Source: Simmondsia chinensis | Lineage: Eukaryota; Streptophyta; Magnoliopsida; Caryophyllales; Simmondsiaceae | Assembly: GCA_018398585.1 (NCBI GenBank) | Contig: JAGTTD010000005.1 | Location: 8,301,355-8,365,354, forward strand | Direction: 5' to 3' | DNA: 64,000 bases | Shown: positions 8,826-20,355 of the stretch, piece after piece | Layout: the number at the start of each line of letters is the position of its first letter | Numbering within the stretch: position 1 is the stretch's first letter | Notes under the pieces: generated by a model | Told to the model about the DNA's origin: nothing | What the model saw: only the letters and a program-made list of their open reading frames with translations | Databases searched by the model: none | Position numbers and translations under genes: made by a program

Positions 8826-11800
8826 ATGGCGGAAGAAAATACAAATGAAATCATTGCACCGAGTGTTGAATCAAGGGGTGTTCCAGATGTGAACTCACCT
8901 TATTACTTACACCCTTCCGATCATCCAGGTCTCGTTTTTGTACAAGACATTTTAACGGGTCCTAATTTTCCGGCCTGGAGGCGTTCTATTTTTAAAGTTC
9001 TTAAGGCTAAAAGAAAACTCGGGTTTCTTGATGGAACCATTGTCAAACCGGATGAGTCTTCACCGGATTTTGAAAATTGGAGCGCTTGTGACTCCATGGT
9101 CTCTTCGTGGCTCACCAATTCTGTTTCTAAGGAAATCAATGCTAGTACAGCGTATTTTGAAACCTCGCGTGACATTTGGTTAGATCTAAATGAGCGTTTC
9201 TCTCAAGGGAACACTCCTCGTCTCTATGAAATCAAACGCGAAATTTCACTTTTAAAACAAAAAAATAAGTCAATTTTTGACTATTTCACAAAATTAAGGG
9301 CTCTATGGGATGAGCTTTACACTCTAGTAGCCATTCTTCCGTGTACGTGTGGACCGGGTCAGGCTTTTGCGGCCATACGAGACATGGAGAGGTTACTAGA
9401 TTTTCTAATGGGTTTAGACCCATCTTTTTCTACTGTGAGGTCTCAGTTGATGAATTCGAAACCCTTACCCTCGGTAGCTAGTGCCTATTCAACACTTTGT
9501 CAAGAAGAAAAACAACAAAGTGTTGCATCCGGTAGCGTTGTCATACCCGAGGCTGCTGCCCTCGTTGCTAAAGGGACTAATATGAATTTTGGGGGTGGTT
9601 CGTCATCAGTAAACGGACCACAACCCAAACGCAATAATCGTCCAGTTTGTTCTTATTGTAAGAAGCAGGGACATACACGAGACAGGTGCTTTCAGCTCAT
9701 TGGTTACCCACCGGGATGGACGCAGCCACGCCGCAGTAACGGGAAGCCCGCTGCGGCTGCAACGCAACAGGCTCCCGACACCGCAGACCAGCAGCAGCCG
9801 CTGTTGCTGCCAGCACCGGGAGACCAACAGGGCAGAGGTCATGATGCAAGCCCGGTTGGTGGTCTTTCAGCAACACAATATCAACAATTGTTGGGTCTAC
9901 TCAACACAGGAAGTAGTGCCCCTTGCGTTAACTTAACAGGTCAGGATTCGTTTGGTAATAATTGTTGGATTATTGATACGGGTGCAACGGACCATATGGT
10001 GTCATCCGATTTTCTTTTACTTGATAGAAGGGTTAATACCGAGATTCGTCCCGTTAAATTGCCTAACGGCACTTGTTTACCGGTCACACACGTCGGGCGT
10101 GCCAAGGTCACGGACGACATCACACTTGAGAACGTGTTACAAATTCCGGGTTTTCATTGCAATATGCTATCAATGAGCAAGTTAACTAGAGATATAAATT
10201 GTGCATTAACATTTTTCAAAACATTTTGTGTGATACAGGACTTACCATCGAGGAGGCTGATTGGAGCGGGTAAAGAACGAGATGGGCTATACATGATGGA
10301 AAGCGTTGTTGTTCCGAAGTCCGCTCAAGTTGTTGGGAGTGCTAATAACGGAATATTGTGGCATCGTTGGTTGGGTCATGTTCCGTTTAATAAATTGTCT
10401 AGTCTTTCCGGTTTGAACATTGGTGTTGTTTTGGATAATGTTTGTGACTCGTGTCATCGAGCTAAACAAACTCAGTTGCCTTTCCCAATTTCTGTTAGTA
10501 GATCTGTTGCTTGTTTTGATTTGCTTCATGTTGACATTTGGGGCCCATAGCGAACATTGTCAATGACAGGAGCTCGTTTTTTTCTCACTATCGTTGATGA
10601 TTATAGTAGATGTACTTGGATCTATTTGATGCGTGACAAGTCTCAGTCACACAATTTACTCATGAATTTTTGTGAAATGGTACAAACTCAGTACAATTCA
10701 CGGGTTAAGGAAGTTCGTAGTGATAATGGTGCGGAGTTTCTTTTTGGACCATTACTTGATTTTTATGCAGGAAGGGGCATACAAGTGCAAAATTCTTGCA
10801 ATGATACACCTCAACAGAATGGGGTAGCGGAGAGAAAGCATTGTCATCTTCTCGAAGCGGCTCGAGCCCTTAGATTTGAAGCAGGTCTTCCCGTTCAATT
10901 TTGGGGAGAATGCGTGTTGACAGCGGCCTATCTCATCAATCTCATGCCCACTCCCCGTCTACAAAACAAGAGCCCATATAAAGTACTACTTGGTAAAATT
11001 CCCTCATATGCAGATTTACGTGTTTTTGGTTCCTTGTGTTATGTTCATAATAAGGATCGTAGCAAAGATAAGTTCGGAAGTCGAGCGATTCGTGGTGTTT
11101 TTGTTGGTCATCCTCATGGCAAAAAGGGGTACAAAGTGTATGACTTAGACAACAAAAAGATTGTAATTTCACGTGATGTAATTTTTCACGAAAATGTCTT
11201 CCCATTTGTTGAAGAGATGAAAGACAAAGGGTCACATGACGGTGTGTTTGATTTTATACGTTACATTGACGAGGGGGGTGTGGCACAAAGACGGAGCATG
11301 GAGCCCGTAAGGGGTCCAGCAGCACCGTCAGGTGACGGTGCTGCAGAGCCTGACCGAACACTGTTCGGTCAAAACAGTGACCGAACAGTTCTCGGTCAGC
11401 CAAGGGAGAGGGAGGATGTGGTTGGTGAAGCGGGGAGGCCGATCCGTGCTCGTACCATGCCTAAAAAATATCGAGATTATGTGGTTGATGTTCCACCTTC
11501 TATAGCCCAGTCTCATGATACCCCTTCATCGGCTAACTCAGGTACGGTTTATCCTATTTCAAATTATGTTTCTAATGCACAATTTACTAACTCACACGCT
11601 AATTTGCTACAAGCCATCACATCGTGTGATGAGCCAAAGAACTTTGCACAGGCGGTCAAGTCACCTTATTGGAGAGAAGCAATGGAAAAGGAGATTTCGG
11701 CGTTAGAATGAAACAAGACGTGGACATTAGAGGAATTGCCCCCGGGAAAGCGAGCAATAGACTCGAAATGGGTTTATAAAATCAAATGTGAATCTGACGG

Positions 11801-13166
11801 AAGCATTGAGAGGTATAAGGCAAGGCTAGTTGCCAAAGGTTATACCCAGGTAGAGGGCATAGATTATCATGATACTTTTGCTCCCGTTGCTAAATTGGTT
11901 ACCGTTCGTTGTGTACTTGCAGTTGCGGCAGCAAGGAATTGGATAACACACCAATTAGATGTGAATAATGCGTTCCTTCATGGTGACCTCGATGAGGAGG
12001 TCTACATGAAATTACTGCAAGGTTTTTAAAGACAACATGCCGGTAAAGTTTGTCGTTTACGAAAATCGCTATATGGTTTAAAACAAGCCTCACGTAATTG
12101 GAATCAGAAATTCACTAACTCGCTCACTGAAATGGGTTTTGTCCAATCGAAGTCCAATTATTTGCTTTTCACTTATACCAAGGGGACTGTATATACTGCT
12201 ATCCTAGTGTATGTTGATGATGTTGTAATTACCGGGAACAATTTGAGTCATATTGAAGAGGTAAAGTCAAACCTTAATGTCTCTTTTGGCATTAAGGATT
12301 TGGGTTCTGTCAAGTATTTCCTTGGGATAGAGGTGGCACGCTCTCCAAAGGGGTTAATTTTGAGTCAACGAAAGTATGCACTCGACATCTTGAGTGAAAC
12401 CGGGCTAATAGGTGGGAAACCAGTTACTACACCAATTGTTCAAAATCACCATTTGAGTGATGAAGTGGGGGAGTTAGTTAAGGATCCAAGTCAATACAGA
12501 AGACTCGTAGGGAGACTTCTTTATCTCACCATTACCCGTTCTGACATTTGTTATGCCGTTAGCATACTTAGTCAGTTTATGCATAATCCCCGGGTTCCGC
12601 ATCTCGAAGCCGCCTTTCGAGTACTTCGATATATCAAGGGGACACCGGGTCAAGGAATTTTTCTTCCACATGACACTGATTTTAACATTCGTGCATATTG
12701 TGATGTTGATTAGGCAGGTTGTCCTATTAGCAGACGTTCTACTACAGGGTTCGTTGTTTTCTTGGGAGGAGCTCCCATATCATGGGGTTCTAAGAAACAA
12801 TCAGTTGTTTCCCGTTCCTCTGCCGAAGCAGAATACCGTGCAATGGCCACTGTTACTAGCGAACTGGTTTGGTTGAGACGTTTACTTGTCGATCTTGCAG
12901 TTGATGTTCAAAAGCCCGCCATTTTATTCTGTGACAATCAAGCGGCACTTCACATAGCCTCGAATCCAGTTTTCCACGAAAGGACCAAAAATATAGAGAT
13001 CGACTGTCATTTTGTTCGAGAGAAGTTGATGACCAAAGAAATCTCGACTTCATTCGTGCGGTCATCAGGACAAGTGGCTGATATCTTCACTAAAGGGCTT
13101 TCTTTTCCATCCTTTTCTTCTCTCCTTTTCAAGTTGGGCATTGTAAATTTACATGCTCCAACTTGA
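8826..13166 (+). pseudogene. copia gag-pol polyprotein with four in-frame stop codons
   Basis: One reading frame runs from ATG 8826 to the stop at 13166, about 1447 codons, with no frameshift. Stops interrupt it at 10548 (TAG), 11709 (TGA), 12027 (TAA) and 12711 (TAG). Domains in order: gag; zinc knuckle CSYCKKQGHTRDRC near 9650; protease WIIDTGATDHM near 9966; GAG-pre-integrase HHCC region near 10360-10480; integrase with SDNGAEF near 10726 and TPQQNGVAERKH near 10806; reverse transcriptase with YVDD near 12210; RNase H with AEYRAMA near 12830 and FCDNQAALH near 12928. The TGA at 11709 could be a CpG decay product of CGA and the TAG at 12711 of TGG. Catalytic motifs are otherwise kept. It is a retroelement, not a host gene. 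Confidence 0.93.
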
Positions 13167-13173
13167 GGGGGAG

Positions 13174-13522
13174 TGTTGAAATTATTTCATAGTATTTAAC
13201 TTGTATTTTCTTGTATTTAGTCTTGTACTTAGTATTCAACATATTTACTAGGGTAGACAACAATTAAATTTCCCCCATTACTACCCCATGGTAACCGGCC
13301 CAAGCTCATCAAGAGGGAGAGGGGGAGTTTTGCTTTGCCTTTATTTCTTTATTTACTTTCATTATTCATGTAATTAACTAGCTTAGGATTCCCTTTGCTA
13401 GTAGTCTCTTCACTTGTCCTTAGAATTAGTATAAGTAGGAGGTTGTTTTGTTAATGAGATTTGTCCAATTCAATTCTCCCAATATTGTTTCTAGTAATTT
13501 TCATTCTTATTTTTCTTCAACA
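13174..13522 (+). repeat. 3' LTR of copia element 8293-13522
   Basis: It begins TGTTGAAATTATTTC straight after the polypurine tract and ends TTCAACA, 349 bp. It is nearly identical to the 5' LTR. Confidence 0.9.
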
Positions 13523-14345
13523 AAACCGGAAAATAAAACCAAAATCACACAAATTGATGAAAAAACCGCACTAAAATGGAAAAAAAGGCCGAATGGAGAA
13601 ACCGATGGCTGCCCATCGATGTCGAGTTTCGAAGGTCGACAGATGGTTGAATGCACGAGGTTGACCTTCGAGCACATCTTGTTCGACAGTGTCGCATGTG
13701 TGCAACGTTTGGATGTGTTCATTAGACGATTGATGACAAACGGAGGCAGTGGTCAACTAGCGGTGCTCCGAAGAGACAGGTTAGGGTTAGGTTTCGGATT
13801 TTGGAAGAGTGGTTAAAGAATGTATAGATATGAGATGTAATTTCAGTATTGGCAAAAGGATAATATTAACATACAAAATTCTAATTTTTATTTATGTTTC
13901 TACATAAAAAGAGAGGCACCACATTTCCAATTTTTTTTTTTTTTTAAAGTACACAAATAGTTTCTACTTTTAATAAATAGCGCTTTTTGTTTTGCAAAAC
14001 ACTTTTCAATTTCCAAAGATTTGTTAAACCACCCCACCGGCACTCGAAAAAAAGCAACCCAACATAGGCCCTACGAGACCCTTCTATAGAAAGATCTGCC
14101 TAATATGTTAGTATACAAAATGGCGCCTAGATCCATCTACGCATTGAGGACCAATGAACCACCAGTTCAATGTAATGACCAAACTCTGTCTCCTAATCAG
14201 CAACCACATTTGCTTTCTTAAAATAGTGATTGAATGTTTGTCTTTCACTGCCTTTCAACAACAAAATATCCTCCTTATGGATGACATATAAATATGACAA
14301 AATTGATGAAAGCCATTGTTATTGTTCGGGGAGAAAATATTATTT
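13523..14345. other. intergenic, no gene seen
   Basis: The flank of the copia element contains an open frame of 122 residues (13448-13816) that starts inside the LTR and resembles nothing I know. The rest is AT-rich. Confidence 0.5.
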
Positions 14346-14348
14346 TTA

Positions 14349-15108
14349 GGCTCCGTTTGTTTTGCAGAAAAAGTGGATTTTAGGAAATAGTTTTCCGTTG
14401 GAAAAGATTTTCCAAGGAAAATTGAAATCCAAGTGAGGTTTTCTCTCGTTTGTTTCAAAGGAAAACTTGCTTCCACATTAATGTTTTCTTATATGGTTTA
14501 AAAAAAATAGTATTAAAAGATAATATAAGTAGCAATACAACATATAAGAAAAGTAATTGAAAAATAAAATTAACTATCAAAGGCATATAAAATAGAAAAA
14601 TTATATCTTGTGTACCTTAAAGTTTGAGCATGTATTACCTAAGTATTCTATCATTTTAATATAAATAATAAGATACCCTGAGATACGATAATCTATCATC
14701 TAAATATGCTCTTCGTTTGAATCGGTGAATTCTCGTTAATGTGTCATGCTAGCATTTTCTGACAAAATAAATCACCCGATTATGATAGGCGATATGTTGT
14801 TGAAATTTGTGTTCCACGTCAACAATTTTTTATTTAAAATCTACCAAAATTTGACGAAAAATACCTTATTTACCTTTCAATTCGGTTCATTTCGGTTCGA
14901 TCCTTATCCGCATGATAATTACTGCGAAGGCTCTTGTGCCACTTGGAATCATGATTTCCCTCGTTTTATAAGGGAAGTCATTTTCCTTCCATTAGGGGGA
15001 AAATATTTTCCGTAGGAAAAACTTTTCTGTTAAAGAAAGCGCGCCAAATGATGGAAAATATAAAAACTATTTCCTAGCATCTCATTTTCCTCCAATACAA
15101 ACGGAGCC
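14349..15108. mobile_element. PIF/Harbinger-like (Tourist-type) MITE, 760 bp
   Basis: The terminal inverted repeats are GGCTCCGTTTGT at the left and the same, inverted, at the right. The target duplication is TTA (14346-14348 and 15109-15111). The interior has inverted TTTTCC/GGAAAA-rich arms. TTA duplication with a GGCTCCGTTTG-type end is typical of this superfamily. There is no transposase. Confidence 0.78.
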
Positions 15109-15111
15109 TTA

Positions 15112-15406
15112 AAGTAATAATATGATTTGAAATCAATAATAGCCACTAATTTTCAAAAAGTTATCTGTGATATATTATGTCATGTTATTATATAGGTTAT
15201 ATTAGGGCATTGTGATGGGTTAACAAAAATCTTCAATAGTGAAAGTTTTATAATGTAATTCTAATAGTCAAAGTTTTCATTGGGATAATAGTTCCTCTTT
15301 GTTACAAGTTAAGTCAAAAGACTAATGAGTTGATCACGAGTCAACCTCATGAGTCAAGAACACTATGTAGACATTACAGGTATTCGGTGAGATAATCCAT
15401 GTCTAG
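15112..15406. other. AT-rich spacer, nothing seen
   Basis: No coding frame or bounded repeat is visible between the Harbinger-like MITE and the TRIM copy. Confidence 0.5.
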
Positions 15407-16625
15407 TGTTAAAGGAACTAACTCTCCCAAAACTTAAGCCTATAAAGTTTAAAATTGGTTTTATACTCTAACATGCCCCCTCACTAGGGGTGAACAAAAA
15501 TCGGTCCGGACCCATGAATCGGACTGGACCGGGTGTTTCGGTCACGGACCGGACCGGATTGAGTGAAGTTCGGTCCGGTCCACGGTCCATATTTTACTAG
15601 ATATTCGGTTTTTGGTCCGGTCCGGTCCAAAACCGAAAAACCCGAGGACTGGACCAAAGATCGATAAAATATTTACAATAATAATATAATTTAAATTTGA
15701 ATCATAATAATTTTTTTAAAAAAATATTTGAATGCAAAGTATTAAGGAAAAAATATTTAGTTAACATTAATAACTTATTTATGATGATATGGCCGTCCCT
15801 CTTCTTGCCTTTTCAAATTCCTTTCCTTATTTTAATTTTTTAATTGATTCTTCCCCATTTAGCTAACTGTTTGCAGCATTAAGTCAAAAGCAAAGAAGCA
15901 AAGAAGTTTACATTTAGTTGATTTTCTTCTAGGCTTTACGTCTTTGAAATTTTAAAACAGGTATGTATTCTCTCTCAATTTTTCTTATGATATTGAATTA
16001 TTGTGGCTTGTTTTCGTTGTTAGATATATAAAGTAAAAATAAAATAGTTTTGTATATTTGTTTTATTTATCTTGTCATTGTTCTATATATAGTTAAATTA
16101 ATTATGCTATACTATAAATTCTTTTAAGATATGTTTGAATATATTGGACATGAATGGAGTAAAAAAATGTTTTGAATGCTTAATGTAATTGAGTGTATGG
16201 TTACTATAATTTTCAAAGTTCAAGACATTAAAATAGATTTCTTTCAATTCTGTCCATAATCGGGTCGGTCCGGTTCAGACTGGTTTTAAATCGGTCTTGG
16301 ACCCTACTTACCCGATTCAAATCGGTTCAGTCAGCAGTCCGCCATTTTAGTGTTATTCGATCCTCGGTCCTGTCCGGCCCTGTCTGGTTCGGTCTTGAAC
16401 CGATGTGCAGCCCTACCCCTCACGCAACTTTGGGCTTGAAGCATAGATATTGCACAGGCCCACCTTATATCTTGTACTTAATTGTATTGATATTGAAATT
16501 GGGCTATTGGGATTCAAACTCCGGATCTCTTGGTCAATAAACCTTTGATACTATATCAAGAAACCATCTCTTCCAAAAGTTTAAGTAGATGGGTCAAGGC
16601 CCGAGAATGGTTTTATACACTAATA
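15407..16625 (-). mobile_element. TRIM LTR mini-retrotransposon, split by a hAT-like element
   Basis: Read on the minus strand, a degenerate 5' LTR (AGTGTATAAAACCATT near 16620) is followed by ATAGTATCAAAGG, a decayed initiator-Met primer site, then a TTTGAATCCCAATAGCCC stretch and GTGGGCCTGTGCAATATC. The polypurine GTGAGGGGGCA and a 3' LTR (TGTTAGAGTATAAAACC to CCTTTAACA) lie at 15473-15407. It is the same family as 47311-47598. No clear 5-bp duplication remains. A 931-bp hAT-like element sits inside it. Confidence 0.65.
15485..16415. mobile_element. hAT-like non-autonomous element, 931 bp
   Basis: The ends are TAGGGGTGAAC and, inverted, TAGGGCTGCAC. A perfect 8-bp duplication, CCCCTCAC, is at 15477-15484 and 16416-16423. 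Both subterminal regions are packed with CGGTCCGGTCC-type words, presumably transposase-binding repeats. The centre is AT-rich and I see no transposase frame. It is inserted in the TRIM copy 15407-16625. Confidence 0.85.
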
Positions 16626-17285
16626 AGGGCAACCCATGCCTACCATTATGCATATTCATGTGGTATTGACTACGTGTGAAAAGATAAAAATTTCCAACAC
16701 AGTACTAGTTTGACTCAAATTGACTCAACACATTCATCTATTCGACCCAACTGGGTTGAATCCACCCATAACACAGTTTTTGACTACCCTTAGGTGCAGC
16801 ATTTACCATATATTAGGTTAAAAGTGTTGCTTTTAACACTAAATAGGAGAAAGTTTTCATGTTGTTTTGTACCGTGTTGTGTTTTCATCCCACAAGTTCT
16901 TGATGTTGTCCCATCCCCCCACCTGCCTGTGTTGTTTTGTTAATTTTTTGGTGATTTGCTTTTGAATTTTGTGAGAAGATATATGGACAGTGTCCATTTT
17001 TTCTTTTGCGCACATTGTAAATGTGAAATATCAACCCAATTACCAAAACAATTGTTTTCATTTGCTCACCAAGCAGGATAAATGATACATTTTTCTAAGA
17101 AATTAATTTGTACCCCTTTTAATCCTATGCTAAAGATATCTTTATATCAATAGGTTAGAAGGCCATATAGCAAAAATGAAGGGCTAAGAATATAATATAT
17201 TTTTTTTTTAATCAAAGAAAAGCCCGAAGGCCCAAAAACTAAAATTGAACAACCAAATCCAAACATAGTATAAATACAATATCAT
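16626..17285. other. AT-rich intergenic, no gene seen
   Basis: No coding frame, RNA gene or bounded repeat recognised. Confidence 0.5.
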
Positions 17286-17289
17286 GTGA

Positions 17290-18010
17290 GGGATACTGCC
17301 ACCACATTTGATTGCACCTATAGCATGACACTCGCAAGAGGAACTAATGACAATTTTTTAAGGTGGCGCCTTGTAATACATGGGCATTATGATTTTGGGT
17401 TAACAAAAATCTTCAAACTCGCAGGGGATAAAGTCACCTACATTAATAGTTCTAGCAACGAACTCAGAATCCGAGCATATCAAAACTTTTCTCCAGCCTT
17501 GACTAATGCAGAATGGTATAATCGTCCACACCGCAAGAGCTTCCACCATAGGAGCACTTCTAACCTAGGTAGAGCCATAAACCCCCAGCAAGAAAGCCAT
17601 CTATGAAAGCTCCTACCACTGCTACAACCGAGAGGAAGGACCTCTAATCCCATGAAGCGTCGCAAAAAATACCAAGGATTGAAGCTCCTGATAAAGCATA
17701 TCCTGCACTTGTTCCCGAGGCATAGGGATCCATTTCCAGATATGAATAATGACAAATTTTCCTGAAGTTCAGCCCACAACATGTCCGCTTGTCAAGACAA
17801 AATCAGGGGGTCTAGGCTCTTGCAATGGAAGAAAGCCGAATTTCTATCCTTCCAAATCCACCAACACAAACATGCAACTCTATCTTGAGTGCTCGAATTC
17901 AAAGAGAATTGAGAGCATAATTCAACCCACTAATGCCAAAAACCACAAAACTCGACACAATCAATGACGACACCCAAGGAAGAAGAAAACCAAGAGGCAT
18001 GGGCATGGCG
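17290..18010 (-). pseudogene. decayed LINE-type C-terminus: zf-RVT/RNase H-like fragment
   Basis: On the minus strand, frames broken by shifts read a zf-RVT-like end (WRIWKDRNSAFF near 17850) and then an RNase H-like segment (AEALAVWTI-type region, with GWRKVLICSDSEFVA near 17480). Such pairs occur at the C-terminus of plant L1-type LINEs and RVT_3 proteins. There are several stops, no start and no intact catalytic set. It is likely an old LINE relic, and the family call is by motif only. Confidence 0.5.
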
Positions 18011-18059
18011 GCAGAAAAAGAGTAAGTGATCAATCGACTCATTCTCTGGGGTGCCTTAT

Positions 18060-19960
18060 GTTAATTTTTTCATGTAGAGGTTCTTTAAGCGCTAAAAATA
18101 ATTCAAAGAGTACGACTTTGTTCCCATCATCCCATGTATTACACGGATGTTGTTTATATATTTTAAGTAGTTGTAAATCGTGTATGATAAGTGTTATGAA
18201 AAATGCTTTTAAAATGATTTTCTACAGGCTCCATATGGAATTTAAAAATTTAAAGGAAAAAAAATACTAGGAAAAAACTTAATGAGAAAAAAAAAAGTGA
18301 AAAATTGCTTTTTTCCCCTTATTTGAAAGACGAGGAGCCTGAAGAATACAATACCAAACATCAGGGCACCCGAACCAAATTTTCTCCATAAAAAAAAAAC
18401 AAGGAAAAATAAAAATTTTAAAATATTTAAATGTTTTTCTAACAACTTCAAATATTTTAAAAATGTTGAAATTATTCTAAATATAAATACCAAATATTTT
18501 ATGTATTTTCTTCTTTTTTATCAGTATAATCTAACGGGACCCTAATATATTTATATGTAGCGTGCTTAAAAACATTACAAAAATCTAAGGTACCTGAAAA
18601 ATACAACACCAAACATCAGGGCATTCAAGTTAAAATTTCTCAAAACTTTATCACTTGGGTGCCCTAATGTTTAAATATTATGCCAGTCAGGTATCTAAAT
18701 AATAAATATTATATTCGACTTATACTTTGTATATATATCGAACATACTTAAATATACCCAATGAACTTATGTGACAAGCAAAGCGGACCCTATTGATGGA
18801 ACATGAAGTTAAGATTAAGTCTAATGCATATCAGGTCGACATCGTTTGGCCGAGATTTTTTTCCCAATTTTCCTTCAAATTTCAAGAAGAAAATGGTTTT
18901 TCTCAAATTCTATTGTAAGTTCTTTTAACTTCCATTCAATAGTTTTTCTTTAATTTTTTTTCTTGCATTCAGAACACGAGAAAAATACTTGCCTTCATAT
19001 TTCTTTTCCATTCGCGACATTTCCCGAGTTCCAAAGTGACCTATAAAGTTTTAAAATGAAAGTTATATCGAATTTTAAGGCTTGTGCATTCAACTTGTGT
19101 AGCTATCCACTAGAGAAATAATGTGTTAGTATCTTTCTTTCTTTTATGTATTTATTTGAGATTATGGTTTATTTTATGAGCCGGTTTCGAAAATAATGTC
19201 AGAAAATAAAAACATAAAAAATTAATTACTTTGATGCAATCCACGTGTACAATGGGCTGACGTGGCGTGGGTAAGGCCATGATATAAAATGCCTTTGCCA
19301 TGAAGTTAATGTACATGTAAAACTCATAGAGAAAACATGCATATTTTTAAAGTAAAACTCGTCATGGGGACACAATAAACATATAAGTAAAACGCATAAA
19401 GAAAACACGCATAACTTTGTTACAAACGGTGTCATGGAGATACGGTTATATAGAAGGTAAATTGCGTCTCCAAGACGCAGTTTACTTGCAAAACCGAGTC
19501 ACGGGGACAAGGTTTTAAAGAAGCTAAACCTCCTGCTTATATAAAAATCCCCATTTTCTCCCTCACCCTCCACTTCTAACAAAACTTTTTGACTCCCACG
19601 CTGCCGCTGTTGCTCGCACACACGTTGTTGTCGCCGATTATGTCGCCCGCTGCCGCCGTTCTGCCGCTTCGCATGCCAATGGTCCTGTAAGGTCACCATT
19701 GCTAGAGTATTCGACCACCACTGCATTCTTCACCGTGTTCATAACTACGGTGATTTTAAGTCTTTTCAAATATTGTTTTCTCTAGTTCTAAAAATACTTA
19801 TGGTTATATTATAATTGGTATTCATTTAGTTTTCTAGGTTTATTTTACTTTTTTAGTTAATGTTTGTATTGAATACGTTTTGCTTAGTTGAATGTTGTTT
19901 AAATGTTATTCGTTTCACCTACATTAAACTTTCTCTAATTGTTATTTTTGTCATAATATA
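18060..19960. other. AT-rich intergenic, no intact gene
   Basis: A decayed fragment of the CACTTAGGTACC-type repeat is at about 18530-18690. From about 19030 to 19510 there are loosely repeated GTAAAACTCATAGAGAAAAC words. The segment 19540-19740 is C-rich and could be the leader of the MuDR-like pseudogene that follows. I see no host gene. Confidence 0.4.
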
Positions 19961-19966
19961 GCTTCT

Positions 19967-20355
19967 TTGCATCCTCTAGTATGTCATTGGGATCGAATTG
20001 CTGAGAAAAATGGAGAGCATATCAATTATATTGGGGGTTATAGCAGTATGATGTGTGTTAGAAAAGATGTTAATTTTTGTGTATTGATAAATTTGTTGCG
20101 TGAACATTGTAATATTGACCGAAATATTGTTAATCTGAAAGTGAAATGGGGTATTCGTTCTGCATATGGGAATCAAATGGTTGATCTTCACAATGACGAT
20201 TCATTGGAAGTTATGTGGTCATACGTAAAGCTATAAAAGGAGCCTACAACGGATTTTTATATAGAAAATGAGCCGAAAAATTTAAATGTTTATACGGGAA
20301 ATCATCTACCAGTATATCACTCAACTTACATGTATCCATCACTCGACTTAAATGT
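19967..20355 (+). pseudogene. MuDR-like transposase N-terminal part (PB1-like)
   Basis: The frame reads RKDVNFCVLINLLREHCNID and then a KVKWGIRS and LEVMWSYVKL segment, a PB1-like domain as found at the N-terminus of plant MuDR transposases. It ends in a stop at about 20236. The rest of the protein appears after the LINE, from 23881. No ATG or flanking terminal repeat was found. Confidence 0.55.

Larger units (their letters stand above)
8293..13522 (+). mobile_element. Ty1/copia LTR retrotransposon, nearly full length
   Basis: Two LTRs flank a full-length gag-pol region. The ends TGTTGAA and TTCAACA are inverted. Flanking 5-mers ATACC (before) and AAACC (after) are a one-mismatch duplication. 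A primer-binding site TGGTATCAGAGC (initiator Met tRNA) follows the 5' LTR, and a polypurine tract GAGGGGGAG precedes the 3' LTR. By eye the LTRs differ at about nine positions plus a 3-base gap in roughly 346, so this is one of the younger insertions in the window. Confidence 0.93.
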
